Shown piece by piece: positions 13,724 to 21,723 of a stretch of DNA of 26,882 bases. Numbering within the stretch: the first letter of the stretch is position 1; the number at the start of each line of letters is the position of its first letter. The translations under genes and the position numbers were made by a program. This DNA comes from a virus, in the IMG/VR virus record IMGVR_UViG_3300021357_000065, positions 1-26,882 of that record; one strand, 5' to 3'. The notes beneath the pieces were generated by a model, which saw only the letters and a list, made by a program, of their open reading frames with translations, did not search any database and was not told the origin of the DNA.

Positions 13724-15095
13724 TGAAATCAGCTTTACAGAGCTTAGCAATTTCTTTCCTAAACAGAATGAAGCTAAGTTAGCTTCTAAAAGATTTAAGT
13801 TTACGTTATTTGGCGGCAGTGTAGGTTCAGGTAAATCACGCTGGCTTAGATGGATGTGCGTTTATTGGTTAATGGATTATTATGCAAGATATAAAACCAA
13901 AGGAATACGAGCCGGTTTGTTTTGCGAGGATTACCCATCTCTTAATGATCGGCACCTTACCAAAATTAAGTTCGAGTTCCCTGATTGGTTGGGAAGATAT
14001 AACGAACAAAAGCATGAATTCACTTTGGCCCCCGAATATGGATCAGGCATTATTGCTTTCCGAAACTTGGATGACCCCCCAAAATACTTATCAGTCGAAT
14101 TTGCCGTCATTGCTATTGATGAAATCAACCGAAATCCAAAAACTACATTCGACATGCTCCGTTCTCGGCATCGCTGGCCAGGAATAAAAGATGTAAAATT
14201 CTTAGCAGGTTGCAACCCTTTGGGCGAAGCGTGGGTCAAGAATATGTGGGTCAAACGGATGTTTGGTCCTGACGAGAAGGAACAGTATGAGTTTGTTTAT
14301 GTACCGGCTTTGCCTACAGATAATCCGTACCTTCCTCAAGAATACTATAAGGGTTTAGAATCCTTACCTGAAAACCAGCGCAAAGCTTATTTAGAGGGGA
14401 ACTGGGATGCGTTTGACGAGGGCATGGATGAGAAAGGATATATACGATTAGTTACTGACCGTGAATTACAAAGCTTTTATACTACTCAAGGCGAACACTC
14501 AGGGTACAAAATATTGGGTGTTGATCCAGCGGCAGGAGGAGATAATTCTGCGATTGTACTCAAAAGCGGAAATTTACAAGAGGTTCTTTTCAATCAAAAA
14601 CTCCAAAATACCATGGATTTAGTAGGAGTGATTATGGAAAAGTATCGAGACTATAGATGCGATTTTATTGTTATAGACAAAACAGGCGTTGGGCAGGGAG
14701 TGTTTGATCGTTTGAAAGATTTAGACTATCCAGTTAGGGGCGTGGCGTTTGGCGAAAAGAGCGAAGATGATCAATTTGTTAATTTAAAAGCTGAGTGGCA
14801 TTGGAGAGAGCGTAAATGGTTATTGAGTGGTGGCCGATTAGTTCACAATATAGCTTGGAACGAGTTTGAGTATGTTAAGTACAAGAATAAAGATGGTAAG
14901 ATTATTATTCAGCCGAAAGAAGATTTGTTTAGAGAAGGAATTGGTAGCCCTAATTGTGTTGACGCGGCTGTGTTGACAATGGTTATAAACGATCAAACTA
15001 TTAGAACAGCTAAAATAATTAAAATGAATCAAGGACGACCATTTGCAGATAAGATGGTCGAAATTTGGCATGGCGGAAAAGAAATACCAGACTAA
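13716..15095 (+). CDS. terL: terminase large subunit
   Basis: The DNA-packaging motor ATPase and nuclease. The Walker A loop is GGSVGSGKS (33-41), Walker B is FAVIAIDE (129-136), and the coupling motif is FLAGCNP (162-168). The C-terminal RNase-H-like nuclease has LGVDPAAGGDN (Asp270), FIVIDKTGVGQGV (Asp321) and PNCVDAAV (Asp416), the expected three acidic residues. At 459 aa it is a normal length. The start overlaps the small-terminase stop by 8 bp. The gene is undisturbed by insertions. Confidence 0.96.
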   Translation: MNDEISFTELSNFFPKQNEAKLASKRFKFTLFGGSVGSGKSRWLRWMCVYWLMDYYARYKTKGIRAGLFCEDYPSLNDRHLTKIKFEFPDWLGRYNEQKHEFTLAPEYGSGIIAFRNLDDPPKYLSVEFAVIAIDEINRNPKTTFDMLRSRHRWPGIKDVKFLAGCNPLGEAWVKNMWVKRMFGPDEKEQYEFVYVPALPTDNPYLPQEYYKGLESLPENQRKAYLEGNWDAFDEGMDEKGYIRLVTDRELQSFYTTQGEHSGYKILGVDPAAGGDNSAIVLKSGNLQEVLFNQKLQNTMDLVGVIMEKYRDYRCDFIVIDKTGVGQGVFDRLKDLDYPVRGVAFGEKSEDDQFVNLKAEWHWRERKWLLSGGRLVHNIAWNEFEYVKYKNKDGKIIIQPKEDLFREGIGSPNCVDAAVLTMVINDQTIRTAKIIKMNQGRPFADKMVEIWHGGKEIPD

Positions 15096-15486
15096 AGAAG
15101 AAATGATCGCTGAGCATGGACAAGCTTTTGGGGTGAAGACTGAGAAAGAAGGATGGTATGGGATGGAAATGCAGACTAAGCCTTCTGATCCTATGGTTGA
15201 TTCAGGCACAGGCAAACCTTATGTCTTGCGTACTTTTGAATTTGCTAAAAATCTAAGCTTTAAAGGAACTTTGACTAAACAAGAAATATTTAATATGCAC
15301 TGGCGACAGATACAAACATTTCTTTGGGGTGATGGACTTGTGGCACACGAAGATGTGAACCCGAGAATTGTAATTGGTAAGAAAAAGTATCGGATATTTA
15401 TACTCTGCAAGCCCAGACTTATGACTATAGTAGTTGATAAACCCCAGACTTTACAGGAGATATTTAAGCCGAAATCAAATGCCTAA
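15070..15486 (+). CDS. hypothetical protein between terminase and portal, 138 aa
   Basis: This soluble protein begins MAEKKYQTKEEMIAEHGQAF. A central stretch with many aromatic residues (FNMHWRQIQTFLWGDG) is followed by a beta-rich part (RIVIGKKKYRIFILCKPRL) and a C-terminal KPQTLQEIFKPK. I do not recognise a family. Its place between terL and portal suggests a role in packaging or portal assembly, but that is inference only. ATG 15070 is preferred. A TTG at 15043 in the same frame has AAGGA upstream and would add nine residues. It overlaps both neighbours. Confidence 0.65.
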   Translation: MAEKKYQTKEEMIAEHGQAFGVKTEKEGWYGMEMQTKPSDPMVDSGTGKPYVLRTFEFAKNLSFKGTLTKQEIFNMHWRQIQTFLWGDGLVAHEDVNPRIVIGKKKYRIFILCKPRLMTIVVDKPQTLQEIFKPKSNA

Positions 15487-15916
15487 AGGTATATATCAGA
15501 GAACTAAAACTTTAGTTATATCAAAGCAATTAAATTATCAAAGAAAACATAAACAATTAGGATTATGTCGAAATTGTTCTAATCCAGTTTTTAATCCAGT
15601 AACTACAGTATATTGTGAATATCATAGAAAAGTTCACCTCGTTAGAAATAAAACAATATATGCTCTTCACAAAGGAATAATAAAACAAGAATCTTGTGAA
15701 GTATGCAATGATCCAAACACTGAATCGCATCATTTAGATTATTCTAAACATATGCTAATAAAATGGTTGTGTCGTAAGCACCACAAAGGTCAACACCCAA
15801 ATCATAATAGGAATTATCCTCGAATGGTTGACTTGTTAAAAACAAATTTGCCATACTTAAAGTACAATGGCAAACGAACAAAAACTACCCAAGCACTTAA
15901 AATACATTCAAGATAG
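15479..15916 (+). CDS. HNH-type endonuclease inserted before the portal gene
   Basis: Two zinc-binding blocks are visible. The first is CRNCSNP with YCEYHRKVH. The second is the nuclease-like SCEVCNDPNTESHHLDYSKH followed by WLCRKHHKGQH (His-His-x-Asp, then C-x2-H-H), the layout of small phage HNH proteins. It lacks NUMOD3 repeats and belongs to neither of the paralogous groups here. I chose ATG 15479, which overlaps the preceding stop by 8 bp. An ATG-less extension to 15434 is unlikely. The last 50 bp run into the portal gene in another frame, so its C-terminal tail (GKRTKTTQALKIHSR) is read from portal DNA. Confidence 0.8.
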   Translation: MPKGIYQRTKTLVISKQLNYQRKHKQLGLCRNCSNPVFNPVTTVYCEYHRKVHLVRNKTIYALHKGIIKQESCEVCNDPNTESHHLDYSKHMLIKWLCRKHHKGQHPNHNRNYPRMVDLLKTNLPYLKYNGKRTKTTQALKIHSR

Positions 15917-17849
15917 TTATGAAGAGTCTCGCAACTTTCTTGAAACTTGGAAACGGCGTAAGGTCAAACAACTAGTTCTGCTTAATAATCTTCAGCGAGG
16001 TGATCAAAATATAGCGTCCACTCTTTTGGTGACGCTTTTTAATCGTGTATTATCCAGTCTTTATGACGATAAGATACAAGTTAAATTCCTGCCATCCCAA
16101 GGTATTACCCAAGAACAACTTAATTCTTACAATGTGCTTGCCCAATCTGATTACTTGGAAATGGCTAAGAATAAGTTGGATTATGACTGGTGTTGGGATG
16201 CTTTGTTTTTCAATCGCGGTTATATGGAAACCTTGCGGTTTAACAAGAAACGCAAGATTATGGAGCCGCACGTTATTAACCCCTTGGCCTTTGGTTACGA
16301 CCCCTACTTTGAGAATGTCCAAGATTGGCGATATTACTGGAAATGGATTACTAAGTCAAAAGTTGAAATAAACAGATTGATTAAAAACGGCACGATTACA
16401 GGCATTACAAAGCCAGAGGAAATTCCATCAGGTGTGGATGAGTATTTATGGAATTATAAAGTCTTGAGGGATCAGGCCAAGAAAGCGGTAGAACCTTCGG
16501 CTGATTCAATGGGCGGGGATATTTACCAGATTCTTGAGTTCTATGGCTATAACAATGATGGTGAGAAATGCGTACATTGGTTGGATCGGGACATGACTAA
16601 GGTTTTATGGGAAGATACGTTGGATTTGGATGATTTAGTGTTTGAGAACCCATCAAGCGACAAGGAAGAAGAAAAGGGCTCTAAGTGGCCGGTTGCCACT
16701 AAGGAAGTATTTAGAGAACCTCACGCCTCAATTAATTTCGGTATTGCTGATTTACTTGAGGATAAACACCGGGCTAAGAGTGTGCTTTTGAACCTAGCTT
16801 TTATCGCGGCCAAAGATAAAGCTAATCCGATTTATATGTATAATCCTGATAAAGTTAAGGACATTACTCAATTATTCTCCCGACAGATTAACCAGCACAT
16901 TCCTGTTGAGGATATTGAAGGAGCGGTGGCCCCACTTAACACACAAGAGCCGATGTCGCCTGAACTAATTCAGTTTATTTCTATGCTCCAACAAGAAGCT
17001 AATGCTCCCATAGGAACAGGTGTCGTTTTACAACCACAAAGGACCAAGACTTCTAATACGGCCACAGAAGCAGCCATTGACCAGCAACTTAATGACATGG
17101 CTCAAAGTTTACAAAGCAAAATCATGCAATTCGGAGAATCGGAATTTTGGTCTCATTGGTTTCATCGTTACGCTAAATATGGGCCGGAATTAAAAGAAAA
17201 GATGGCCAATATCATAGGAGTGAAAGGAGTTACTTCGCAGACAATCAATTTAAAAGACTTTAATACTGACTATCCTCCTGGTGTTCTTGTGTACTCAGCC
17301 AAAGAAGCGGAATACAAAGAGTTGGTGTTGAGACGGGATTTGATGCAACTTTATCCAGCTTTGATGCAAAGTATGAACCCTGACGGTTTAAGGAATTTTA
17401 ACAAGCATGTATTCTTCCCTAAATTCCTGCAAGATCCCAGTTTGATTGATGTCATGTTGCCTAAAACCATTGATGAGATTAAGGCAGAGACAGAAAACGA
17501 GCAGTTGGTTAACAATGAATGGGTGGAAGCGTTGCCGACTGATAACCACACTACCCATATTTATACTCATCAAATGCTTCAGCCTAAAACTTGGGCGGTT
17601 TTGTTTCACTTGGCTAGGCACGAACAATTATTAGCCCAACAAAAAGCGATGGAACAGCAAATGATGCAAATGCAAATGCAGAATCAGGTGCTAAAACAAG
17701 GACAAACCCAAGTGCTTGACAATAGTAGGGGACAAATTGGTAAAATTAATGTAGGAACAGAAAAGAGATCGCCGATGGCGGCAACCACGCCTTTGAAAAC
17801 GGAATTTCAGCCACGAACTACGATGAGGCAAGCACCATCTCAAGTGTAA
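15867..17849 (+). CDS. portal protein
   Basis: The portal forms the dodecameric ring through which DNA is packaged and to which the tail attaches. At 660 aa the size suits podovirus-type portals. Recognisable regions include a helical N terminus (HLKYIQDSYEESRNFLETWK), a mid-domain (EPHVINPLAFGYDPYFENV) and the late segment APIGTGVVLQPQRTKTSNTA leading into the crown helices. The C-terminal tail is rich in Met and Gln (MEQQMMQMQMQNQ). Position after terL and before scaffold and capsid is decisive. The start lies inside the HNH gene with no Shine-Dalgarno, so translation may depend on the upstream ribosome. Confidence 0.85.
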   Translation: MANEQKLPKHLKYIQDSYEESRNFLETWKRRKVKQLVLLNNLQRGDQNIASTLLVTLFNRVLSSLYDDKIQVKFLPSQGITQEQLNSYNVLAQSDYLEMAKNKLDYDWCWDALFFNRGYMETLRFNKKRKIMEPHVINPLAFGYDPYFENVQDWRYYWKWITKSKVEINRLIKNGTITGITKPEEIPSGVDEYLWNYKVLRDQAKKAVEPSADSMGGDIYQILEFYGYNNDGEKCVHWLDRDMTKVLWEDTLDLDDLVFENPSSDKEEEKGSKWPVATKEVFREPHASINFGIADLLEDKHRAKSVLLNLAFIAAKDKANPIYMYNPDKVKDITQLFSRQINQHIPVEDIEGAVAPLNTQEPMSPELIQFISMLQQEANAPIGTGVVLQPQRTKTSNTATEAAIDQQLNDMAQSLQSKIMQFGESEFWSHWFHRYAKYGPELKEKMANIIGVKGVTSQTINLKDFNTDYPPGVLVYSAKEAEYKELVLRRDLMQLYPALMQSMNPDGLRNFNKHVFFPKFLQDPSLIDVMLPKTIDEIKAETENEQLVNNEWVEALPTDNHTTHIYTHQMLQPKTWAVLFHLARHEQLLAQQKAMEQQMMQMQMQNQVLKQGQTQVLDNSRGQIGKINVGTEKRSPMAATTPLKTEFQPRTTMRQAPSQV

Positions 17850-17875
17850 TTTTTATTAATTAAAGGAGAAAAAAT

Positions 17876-18064
17876 ATGGGAAGAACAAAACGAGTGGATT
17901 TTGTGGAGCCAGTCTCTGAGTCAGTCGCAGAACCTATGGCAGAGCCAACTATGGAAGCTCCAGCCAAAATGGGTATTGTTCCGCTTGATCTTGATTTGGG
18001 CCGTCAAGACCTGAATGTAATGGTCGGCAAGATCAACGAGATTATCAAGAAAGTGAACGAATAA
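17876..18064 (+). CDS. small virion-region protein, 62 aa
   Basis: It has the best ribosome-binding site in the window (AAAGGAG, 7 bases before ATG), implying high expression. The N-terminal half is acidic with repeated VEP/AEP motifs (EPVSESVAEPMAEP), probably disordered. The C-terminal half is an amphipathic helix (LNVMVGKINEIIKKVNE) that could oligomerise. No family is recognised. Position right after the portal suggests a head or assembly accessory protein. Confidence 0.7.
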   Translation: MGRTKRVDFVEPVSESVAEPMAEPTMEAPAKMGIVPLDLDLGRQDLNVMVGKINEIIKKVNE

Positions 18065-18065
18065 T

Positions 18066-18479
18066 ATGAGTAATTACGCACCAAGAGTGGCTTTGGATAA
18101 AAGCGGGTTACCTATCCAGAACGCTCCACCACCGACATCAATCTTAGCCAGTTTTAATAGAGAAAATGCCAGTACTTCTTCGGTGACTCTTATGGGTCAT
18201 GATACCACTATGCTTGAAATTGCGGCGATTGGCGGTCCTGCTGCGATGCGGTTTATACGTACTGGTGATACGCAAGCAAGTATAGTCAGCGCAACATCAG
18301 GAGCTAACTTTGCCCACGTTATTGCCAGTGGTACAATCAGGCAATTTGTTTTGCCTATTGAAGTGGTTGGTACATCAGGCGCATCAGTGCAGGGCATAAA
18401 TAGAGGTGAAGGATTATACCAACGAGTGGCTACTATTTCAGCAGGAGCAGTTAGTAGCGTGTTATTAACTCAATACTAA
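18066..18479 (+). CDS. putative structural protein, beta-rich, 137 aa
   Basis: After a flexible N terminus (YAPRVALDKSGLPIQNAPPP) the rest is small-residue rich with alternating beta strands (SVTLMGHDTTMLEIAAIGG, MRFIRTGD, VIASGTIRQFVLPIEVVG). It ends in a strand (VSSVLLTQY). This composition is typical of phage head decoration or appendage proteins. No signal peptide or enzyme motif is seen. It begins one base after the previous stop and belongs to the same unit. The function is inferred from composition and position. Confidence 0.7.
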   Translation: MSNYAPRVALDKSGLPIQNAPPPTSILASFNRENASTSSVTLMGHDTTMLEIAAIGGPAAMRFIRTGDTQASIVSATSGANFAHVIASGTIRQFVLPIEVVGTSGASVQGINRGEGLYQRVATISAGAVSSVLLTQY

Positions 18480-18481
18480 AT

Positions 18482-18697
18482 ATGCCTAAATTTTTAGAGC
18501 AGAGATTAAAAAAGCAATATGGAGCAAATAGTTCCATACCTTATAAGATTATGAACAAAATGGGAGTTATGAAAGGAAGTAAGATAACGGCAAAAGGTAA
18601 GGCAATGGAAAAGAAACACCATTCTGGTAAAGGCACAAAAGCTCGGTTGGAAACTGCCGCTGAAAAAGTCATGTTTGGGTCTAAATATAGTAAATAA
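18482..18697 (+). CDS. small basic protein, 71 aa
   Basis: The protein is Lys-rich throughout (FLEQRLKKQYG, KGSKITAKGKAMEKKHHSGK) and probably largely helical. It could bind DNA inside the head or during packaging, but no motif proves this. It starts two bases after the preceding stop. I do not recognise a family. The operon position and protein-like composition support it as a real gene. Confidence 0.65.
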   Translation: MPKFLEQRLKKQYGANSSIPYKIMNKMGVMKGSKITAKGKAMEKKHHSGKGTKARLETAAEKVMFGSKYSK

Positions 18698-18730
18698 ATG
18701 GTCGATTAAACAATTAAATAAGAGAAAATT

Positions 18731-19258
18731 ATGTCAATAAGATTACCGTTAACAAATATACTCGCCGTCTCTACACCTCTTACGGCTACTGGTCCAGCTT
18801 CTACGGCAGGCGGGATAGCAAATACATTTGTTCTTCCGCAAGATACCGATAATGTCGTGGTTAAATTTAGAGCTTCCGTGATGGCTGGCGGTGTTTCAGT
18901 GACTTTCCAAACTTCAGATGATGGTGGAACAACTTGGTATGACGTTGCTAGAACAAGCATTGTATCCAATGCCAACGCAGACAACGCAGAGTGGTTGTCT
19001 ATCCCTGTGGTGGGAGTTGGGGTAAGAACTGGTATCGTTGCTCCAAGTGTAGTTGCGACTGGAAGTGTGCAAAGTTTCGGAAGTGTTTATGGCGCAACGG
19101 GACGCTCGGCAGCCTCAGCGCTTGGACAGTTGCAAGTATCAGGTCTTCCAATTCTAGGCCCGACTAACCGCGTCTTTCGACAATACACCAGTGCTGTTAC
19201 CAGCATCATCAGCGAAAATATTGATGTCATGGTCAATAACCAATCACCAAGAGCTTGA
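18731..19258 (+). CDS. putative structural protein, beta-rich, 175 aa
   Basis: The sequence is low in charge and high in Ala, Gly, Ser, Thr and Val. It contains a strand pair with an Asp-box-like turn (VTFQTSDDGGTTWYDVART), also seen in phage tail and head surface proteins. Later parts (GSVQSFGSVYGATGR) look like beta-sandwich strands. Similar composition to the 137-aa gene upstream suggests both are virion surface or decoration proteins. A GAGA stretch precedes the ATG. The stop overlaps the next ATG (TGATG). Confidence 0.7.
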   Translation: MSIRLPLTNILAVSTPLTATGPASTAGGIANTFVLPQDTDNVVVKFRASVMAGGVSVTFQTSDDGGTTWYDVARTSIVSNANADNAEWLSIPVVGVGVRTGIVAPSVVATGSVQSFGSVYGATGRSAASALGQLQVSGLPILGPTNRVFRQYTSAVTSIISENIDVMVNNQSPRA

Positions 19259-19623
19259 TGAACAACTCAAAAATCGCAATCAATGATGTTTCCTTTTTTC
19301 AAGTGGAAGAAACGCTTGATTTGAAACCGATGTTGAGGCAAAAGGAAACCGAATTGATTGAGATTATTGAGGCAATAACCGCTATAGCAGACAGTAAAGA
19401 ATGGAAAACATTGAAAGAAAAGATATTTGATGGAGTGGTCGAAAGCTTAAAAAGGCAACGAGATATTGAAGTAGAAAAAAAACCTCTCAATGGCCCAGTG
19501 ATTCATTCTCTTAATGGGCAAATTGCGTGGGCTAAAAAGTATTCAGATTTTTCCATTCTGGCGCGTATTTATAAGCTAGAGTTGGAAAATATAAGGAAAA
19601 AGTTACATGCCAAAAACGATTGA
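19258..19623 (+). CDS. helical hypothetical protein, 121 aa
   Basis: It is mostly charged and helical. ELIEIIEAITAIADSKEWKT and LKEKIFDGVVESLKRQRDIE are likely long helices and the C terminus (RIYKLELENIRKKLHAKND) is another, so a coiled-coil bundle is likely. I place the start at ATG 19258, overlapping the preceding TGA, rather than the TTG one codon earlier. It overlaps the following gene by 17 bp. It sits between structural genes and the scaffold. An assembly role is possible but unproven. Confidence 0.7.
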   Translation: MNNSKIAINDVSFFQVEETLDLKPMLRQKETELIEIIEAITAIADSKEWKTLKEKIFDGVVESLKRQRDIEVEKKPLNGPVIHSLNGQIAWAKKYSDFSILARIYKLELENIRKKLHAKND

Positions 19624-19936
19624 ACGACAAGGTGCAATTTCAGTTCCATATACACATCATTATCCTAAAGTTATAGGTGGAACATGTGAATGGTGTGGAG
19701 TAAAAGATCCTGTTCAGCCAGCTTATATGCAGTATCGGCTTTGCGACCATTTTAAGGATATGGGCGAATTGCGATGTTCTTATTGTCCGGAATCAGCGAA
19801 TCCTGAAGATGTGATTTATCATTCGACTTTAAATATTCATGATCATCCTGACAAACCTAATCAAGTAGTAGTAGTATGTGATTCCTATAATTGTTCGGAG
19901 AAGCATTTAGCTCGCTTCGATTTATCACGGAAATAG
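19607..19936 (+). CDS. zinc-ribbon-like hypothetical protein, 109 aa
   Basis: Paired cysteines and histidines occur in three places: GGTCEWCGVKD, CDHF followed by RCSYCPES, and VVCDSYNCSEKHLARF. This pattern suggests one or two structural zinc sites. The rest is compact and mixed alpha/beta. No catalytic HNH residues are evident, so I do not call it an endonuclease. It lies within the head gene run, just upstream of a paired-hairpin region. The family is not recognised. Confidence 0.68.
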   Translation: MPKTIERQGAISVPYTHHYPKVIGGTCEWCGVKDPVQPAYMQYRLCDHFKDMGELRCSYCPESANPEDVIYHSTLNIHDHPDKPNQVVVVCDSYNCSEKHLARFDLSRK

Positions 19937-19947
19937 GAGCTATATTC

Positions 19948-19976
19948 GTAATTATTAACTAGTCCCTAATAATTAC
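19948..19976 (+). other. perfect 10-bp inverted repeat before the scaffold gene
   Basis: GTAATTATTA (19948-19957) and its exact reverse complement TAATAATTAC (19967-19976) flank a 9-base loop. It is AT-rich and not followed by a T-tract, so an intrinsic terminator is unlikely. It could be a processing site, an operator, or an mRNA stabiliser at the boundary of the capsid genes. Confidence 0.6.
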
Positions 19977-19995
19977 TGATTAAAAAGACTAAAGC

Positions 19996-20023
19996 GTAGT
20001 GTAAAGTTCGCCGCTTACATTAC
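19996..20023 (+). other. second hairpin upstream of the scaffold start
   Basis: GTAGTGTAA (19996-20004) pairs with TTACATTAC (20015-20023) with one G-T wobble across a GC-rich 10-base loop. It ends just before the AAGGA ribosome-binding site and ATG 20036. Together with the preceding hairpin it forms a structured 5' region for the scaffold and capsid mRNA. Confidence 0.5.
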
Positions 20024-20035
20024 TGAAAGGATAAT

Positions 20036-20524
20036 ATGGCTGATGAATTAGATCTTGATCTTGACCAAGTTGATCAAGATCAGGAACGTGCGAATAAGGT
20101 AGAAAAAAGAATTAAAGATCTTTCCGAAAAAGTTAGATTGACGGCTGATGAGCGAGATGAGCAAAAAAGGCTCTTAACTGAACGTGATGATCAGCTCGCC
20201 AAGGCCAATAAGGAAATAGACTTCTTTAAAAATTTCTCTCCGTTGACTTCCAAATATCAAGCCGCTGGCGAATATCAGGACAGGATTAAAGAAAAAGTCA
20301 TGGCTGGATATGAAGTGGAAGACGCGACAGTCGCTGTTTTGTCCAAAGAAGGCAAACTGATAACTTCGGCTGCTCCGCTACCACCAAAGGAAACTCCGGC
20401 AGGGGGTAGTGCTACAAATATTATCAAGGCTGGAGGCGAAAAACCTCTAAGCGAAATGACGCGGGATGAGAAACGAGCGGCATTATTGGAAGCTGAAGCC
20501 AGGGGAGACATTTCACTAACTTAA
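20036..20524 (+). CDS. putative capsid scaffold protein
   Basis: The 162-aa protein has an acidic N terminus (DELDLDLDQVDQDQE) and a long heptad-rich coiled coil (about residues 18-68, KRIKDLSEKVRLTADERDEQ and onward). A Pro/Gly hinge (APLPPKETPAGG) and a charged C-terminal helix (MTRDEKRAALLEAEARG) follow. This acidic coiled-coil layout directly upstream of the major capsid gene is characteristic of phage scaffolds, which template the procapsid and then leave. AAGGA sits 5 bases before the ATG. The fold and position agree; there is no direct sequence signature. Confidence 0.75.
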   Translation: MADELDLDLDQVDQDQERANKVEKRIKDLSEKVRLTADERDEQKRLLTERDDQLAKANKEIDFFKNFSPLTSKYQAAGEYQDRIKEKVMAGYEVEDATVAVLSKEGKLITSAAPLPPKETPAGGSATNIIKAGGEKPLSEMTRDEKRAALLEAEARGDISLT

Positions 20525-20547
20525 ACGGGTAGGTCAGAAAGTCAAAT

Positions 20548-21633
20548 ATGCCAGTAACAGTACGTGGATCAGGTTGGGGTGGCGTTTCATACGACCAGTC
20601 CGCGCTTTTGGTTTCATATATCAATGACGAAATCAAGGTGCTCGAACCTGATCTTAAATATGCCCGCTTGGGCGTAAAACGGGATGCTCCAAAGGGGTAT
20701 GACCGTATTCTCTTTCCGCAGACAAACCAACTTCCTGTTCGGATTAACATTCCAGTTCCTAGCGTTGGTTCAAGTACCAGCGTTGTGACTGGCGGTTCTG
20801 TGTGGGGTGCGGGTGCGTCTATTCAGGGAGGAGCAGCAGCTACGGCTCCTGGATTTCCAGTGTCCAGCACTGAAGGTGTGGCTGCAATTCAGGAAGGTAC
20901 TAATCCTACCGCAGTGACTTGGGGTGCGACATCATATAGTTCGACAGGAACCCAATATGGTATTTTGGTGACAGTTACCGATCTTTTGGTTCATAACTCT
21001 GCTATTGAAGTGGTTGATGCTGCATCAGGGCAAGTTAGGAACGCTTTAGCTAGGCTTGTTGATACGGTAATTCAAGGTGTTGTTAACGCCGGAACTAATG
21101 GTGTGACTTATTCTGGTGGTAGAACGGCTCGCGCGGATGTAGCCGCAGGCGATACGATCACTCAGAGTAATATGACCAGAGCTGTTAAGATGCTTCGTTC
21201 ATCTAACGCTGCTGGTCTTCGTCCGTTTGAGGGCGCTTATTATGTCGCAGTCATTCATCCACAGGTTATGGGCGATCTAATGGATTCAACCGCTACCGGC
21301 GGTTGGATAGATGCAGGCCGTTATACTTCGGTTGATGATATTCGTGAAGGCAAGATGAAAGATTATCGTGGAGTGCGATATCTTGAGTCTGCTTGGCAGA
21401 ATTACTTCAACTCAACGGTTGCGGTTTTTCCGACAACTGTCTTGGGCGAACAATCGTTTGGGTGGGGTTTCTTTCAAACACCAACGCCTATCTTAGTGAC
21501 GACTCCAGATTCTAATAATCCCCTAAACCTTTACACCTCGATTGGTGGCAAGGTTAGTTTGGGTGTTACAAGGTTTGAAGACACGTTGGGGACACAAAGA
21601 ATTCGTCGGATTGAATCAGCTATATCGAACTAG
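20548..21633 (+). CDS. major capsid protein, N4-gp56 family
   Basis: The protein has features of N4-gp56-type HK97-fold capsid proteins. These are an EGTNPTAVTWGAT segment (116-128), VTVTDLLVHNSAIEVV (141-156), a long helix (GQVRNALARLVDTVIQGVVN, 161-180), YYVAVIHPQVMGDL (231-244), and a C-terminal GVRYLESAW (275-283) block. 361 aa is a normal size. An Ala/Gly-rich insertion (about 82-106) may be a surface loop. The HNH gene downstream separates it from its connector-like partner. Confidence 0.88.
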   Translation: MPVTVRGSGWGGVSYDQSALLVSYINDEIKVLEPDLKYARLGVKRDAPKGYDRILFPQTNQLPVRINIPVPSVGSSTSVVTGGSVWGAGASIQGGAAATAPGFPVSSTEGVAAIQEGTNPTAVTWGATSYSSTGTQYGILVTVTDLLVHNSAIEVVDAASGQVRNALARLVDTVIQGVVNAGTNGVTYSGGRTARADVAAGDTITQSNMTRAVKMLRSSNAAGLRPFEGAYYVAVIHPQVMGDLMDSTATGGWIDAGRYTSVDDIREGKMKDYRGVRYLESAWQNYFNSTVAVFPTTVLGEQSFGWGFFQTPTPILVTTPDSNNPLNLYTSIGGKVSLGVTRFEDTLGTQRIRRIESAISN

Positions 21634-21644
21634 GCTATTACTAG

Positions 21645-21673
21645 TTGATAGTTAGCTAAATATAATATATTAT
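21645..21673 (+). promoter_or_regulatory. sigma-70-type promoter after the capsid gene
   Basis: TTGATA (21645-21650), a 17-bp spacer and TATTAT (21668-21673). Predicted transcription start is near 21680, just before a hairpin and about 45 bases before the preferred ATG of the HNH gene. It has the same spacing as the promoters of the HNH genes at 9119, 10372 and 12213, but here a leader would be made. Confidence 0.5.
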
Positions 21674-21684
21674 GTATTAGGGTC

Positions 21685-21708
21685 ATGCGGCACTTCATTA
21701 AGCCGCAT
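21685..21708 (+). other. 7-bp perfect hairpin between capsid and HNH genes
   Basis: ATGCGGC (21685-21691) and GCCGCAT (21702-21708) flank a 10-base loop. There is no downstream T-tract, so it is not a standard terminator. It would fold at the very 5' end of a transcript from the promoter at 21645-21673 and hides an alternative in-frame ATG (21685). It could protect the mRNA 5' end or restrict start choice. Confidence 0.5.
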
Positions 21709-21723
21709 CCCCTAGGACGTAAT

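Noticed and set aside
14838-15215. 125-codon minus-strand frame across the end of terL
   Set aside because: It is the antisense shadow of terL and the following gene. The product has no coherent motifs and overlaps catalytic terminase codons.
15434-15466. Promoter TTGATA ... TATTTA upstream of the HNH gene at 15479
   Set aside because: The spacing is 21 bp and the -10 match is poor, unlike the exact 17-bp promoters of four other HNH genes.
19607-19936. HNH endonuclease
   Set aside because: The cysteine pairs look similar, but no His-Asn-His catalytic arrangement can be found.
21685-21708. Intrinsic terminator of the capsid gene
   Set aside because: The stem is good but it is followed by ATCCCCTAGG, not a T-tract.
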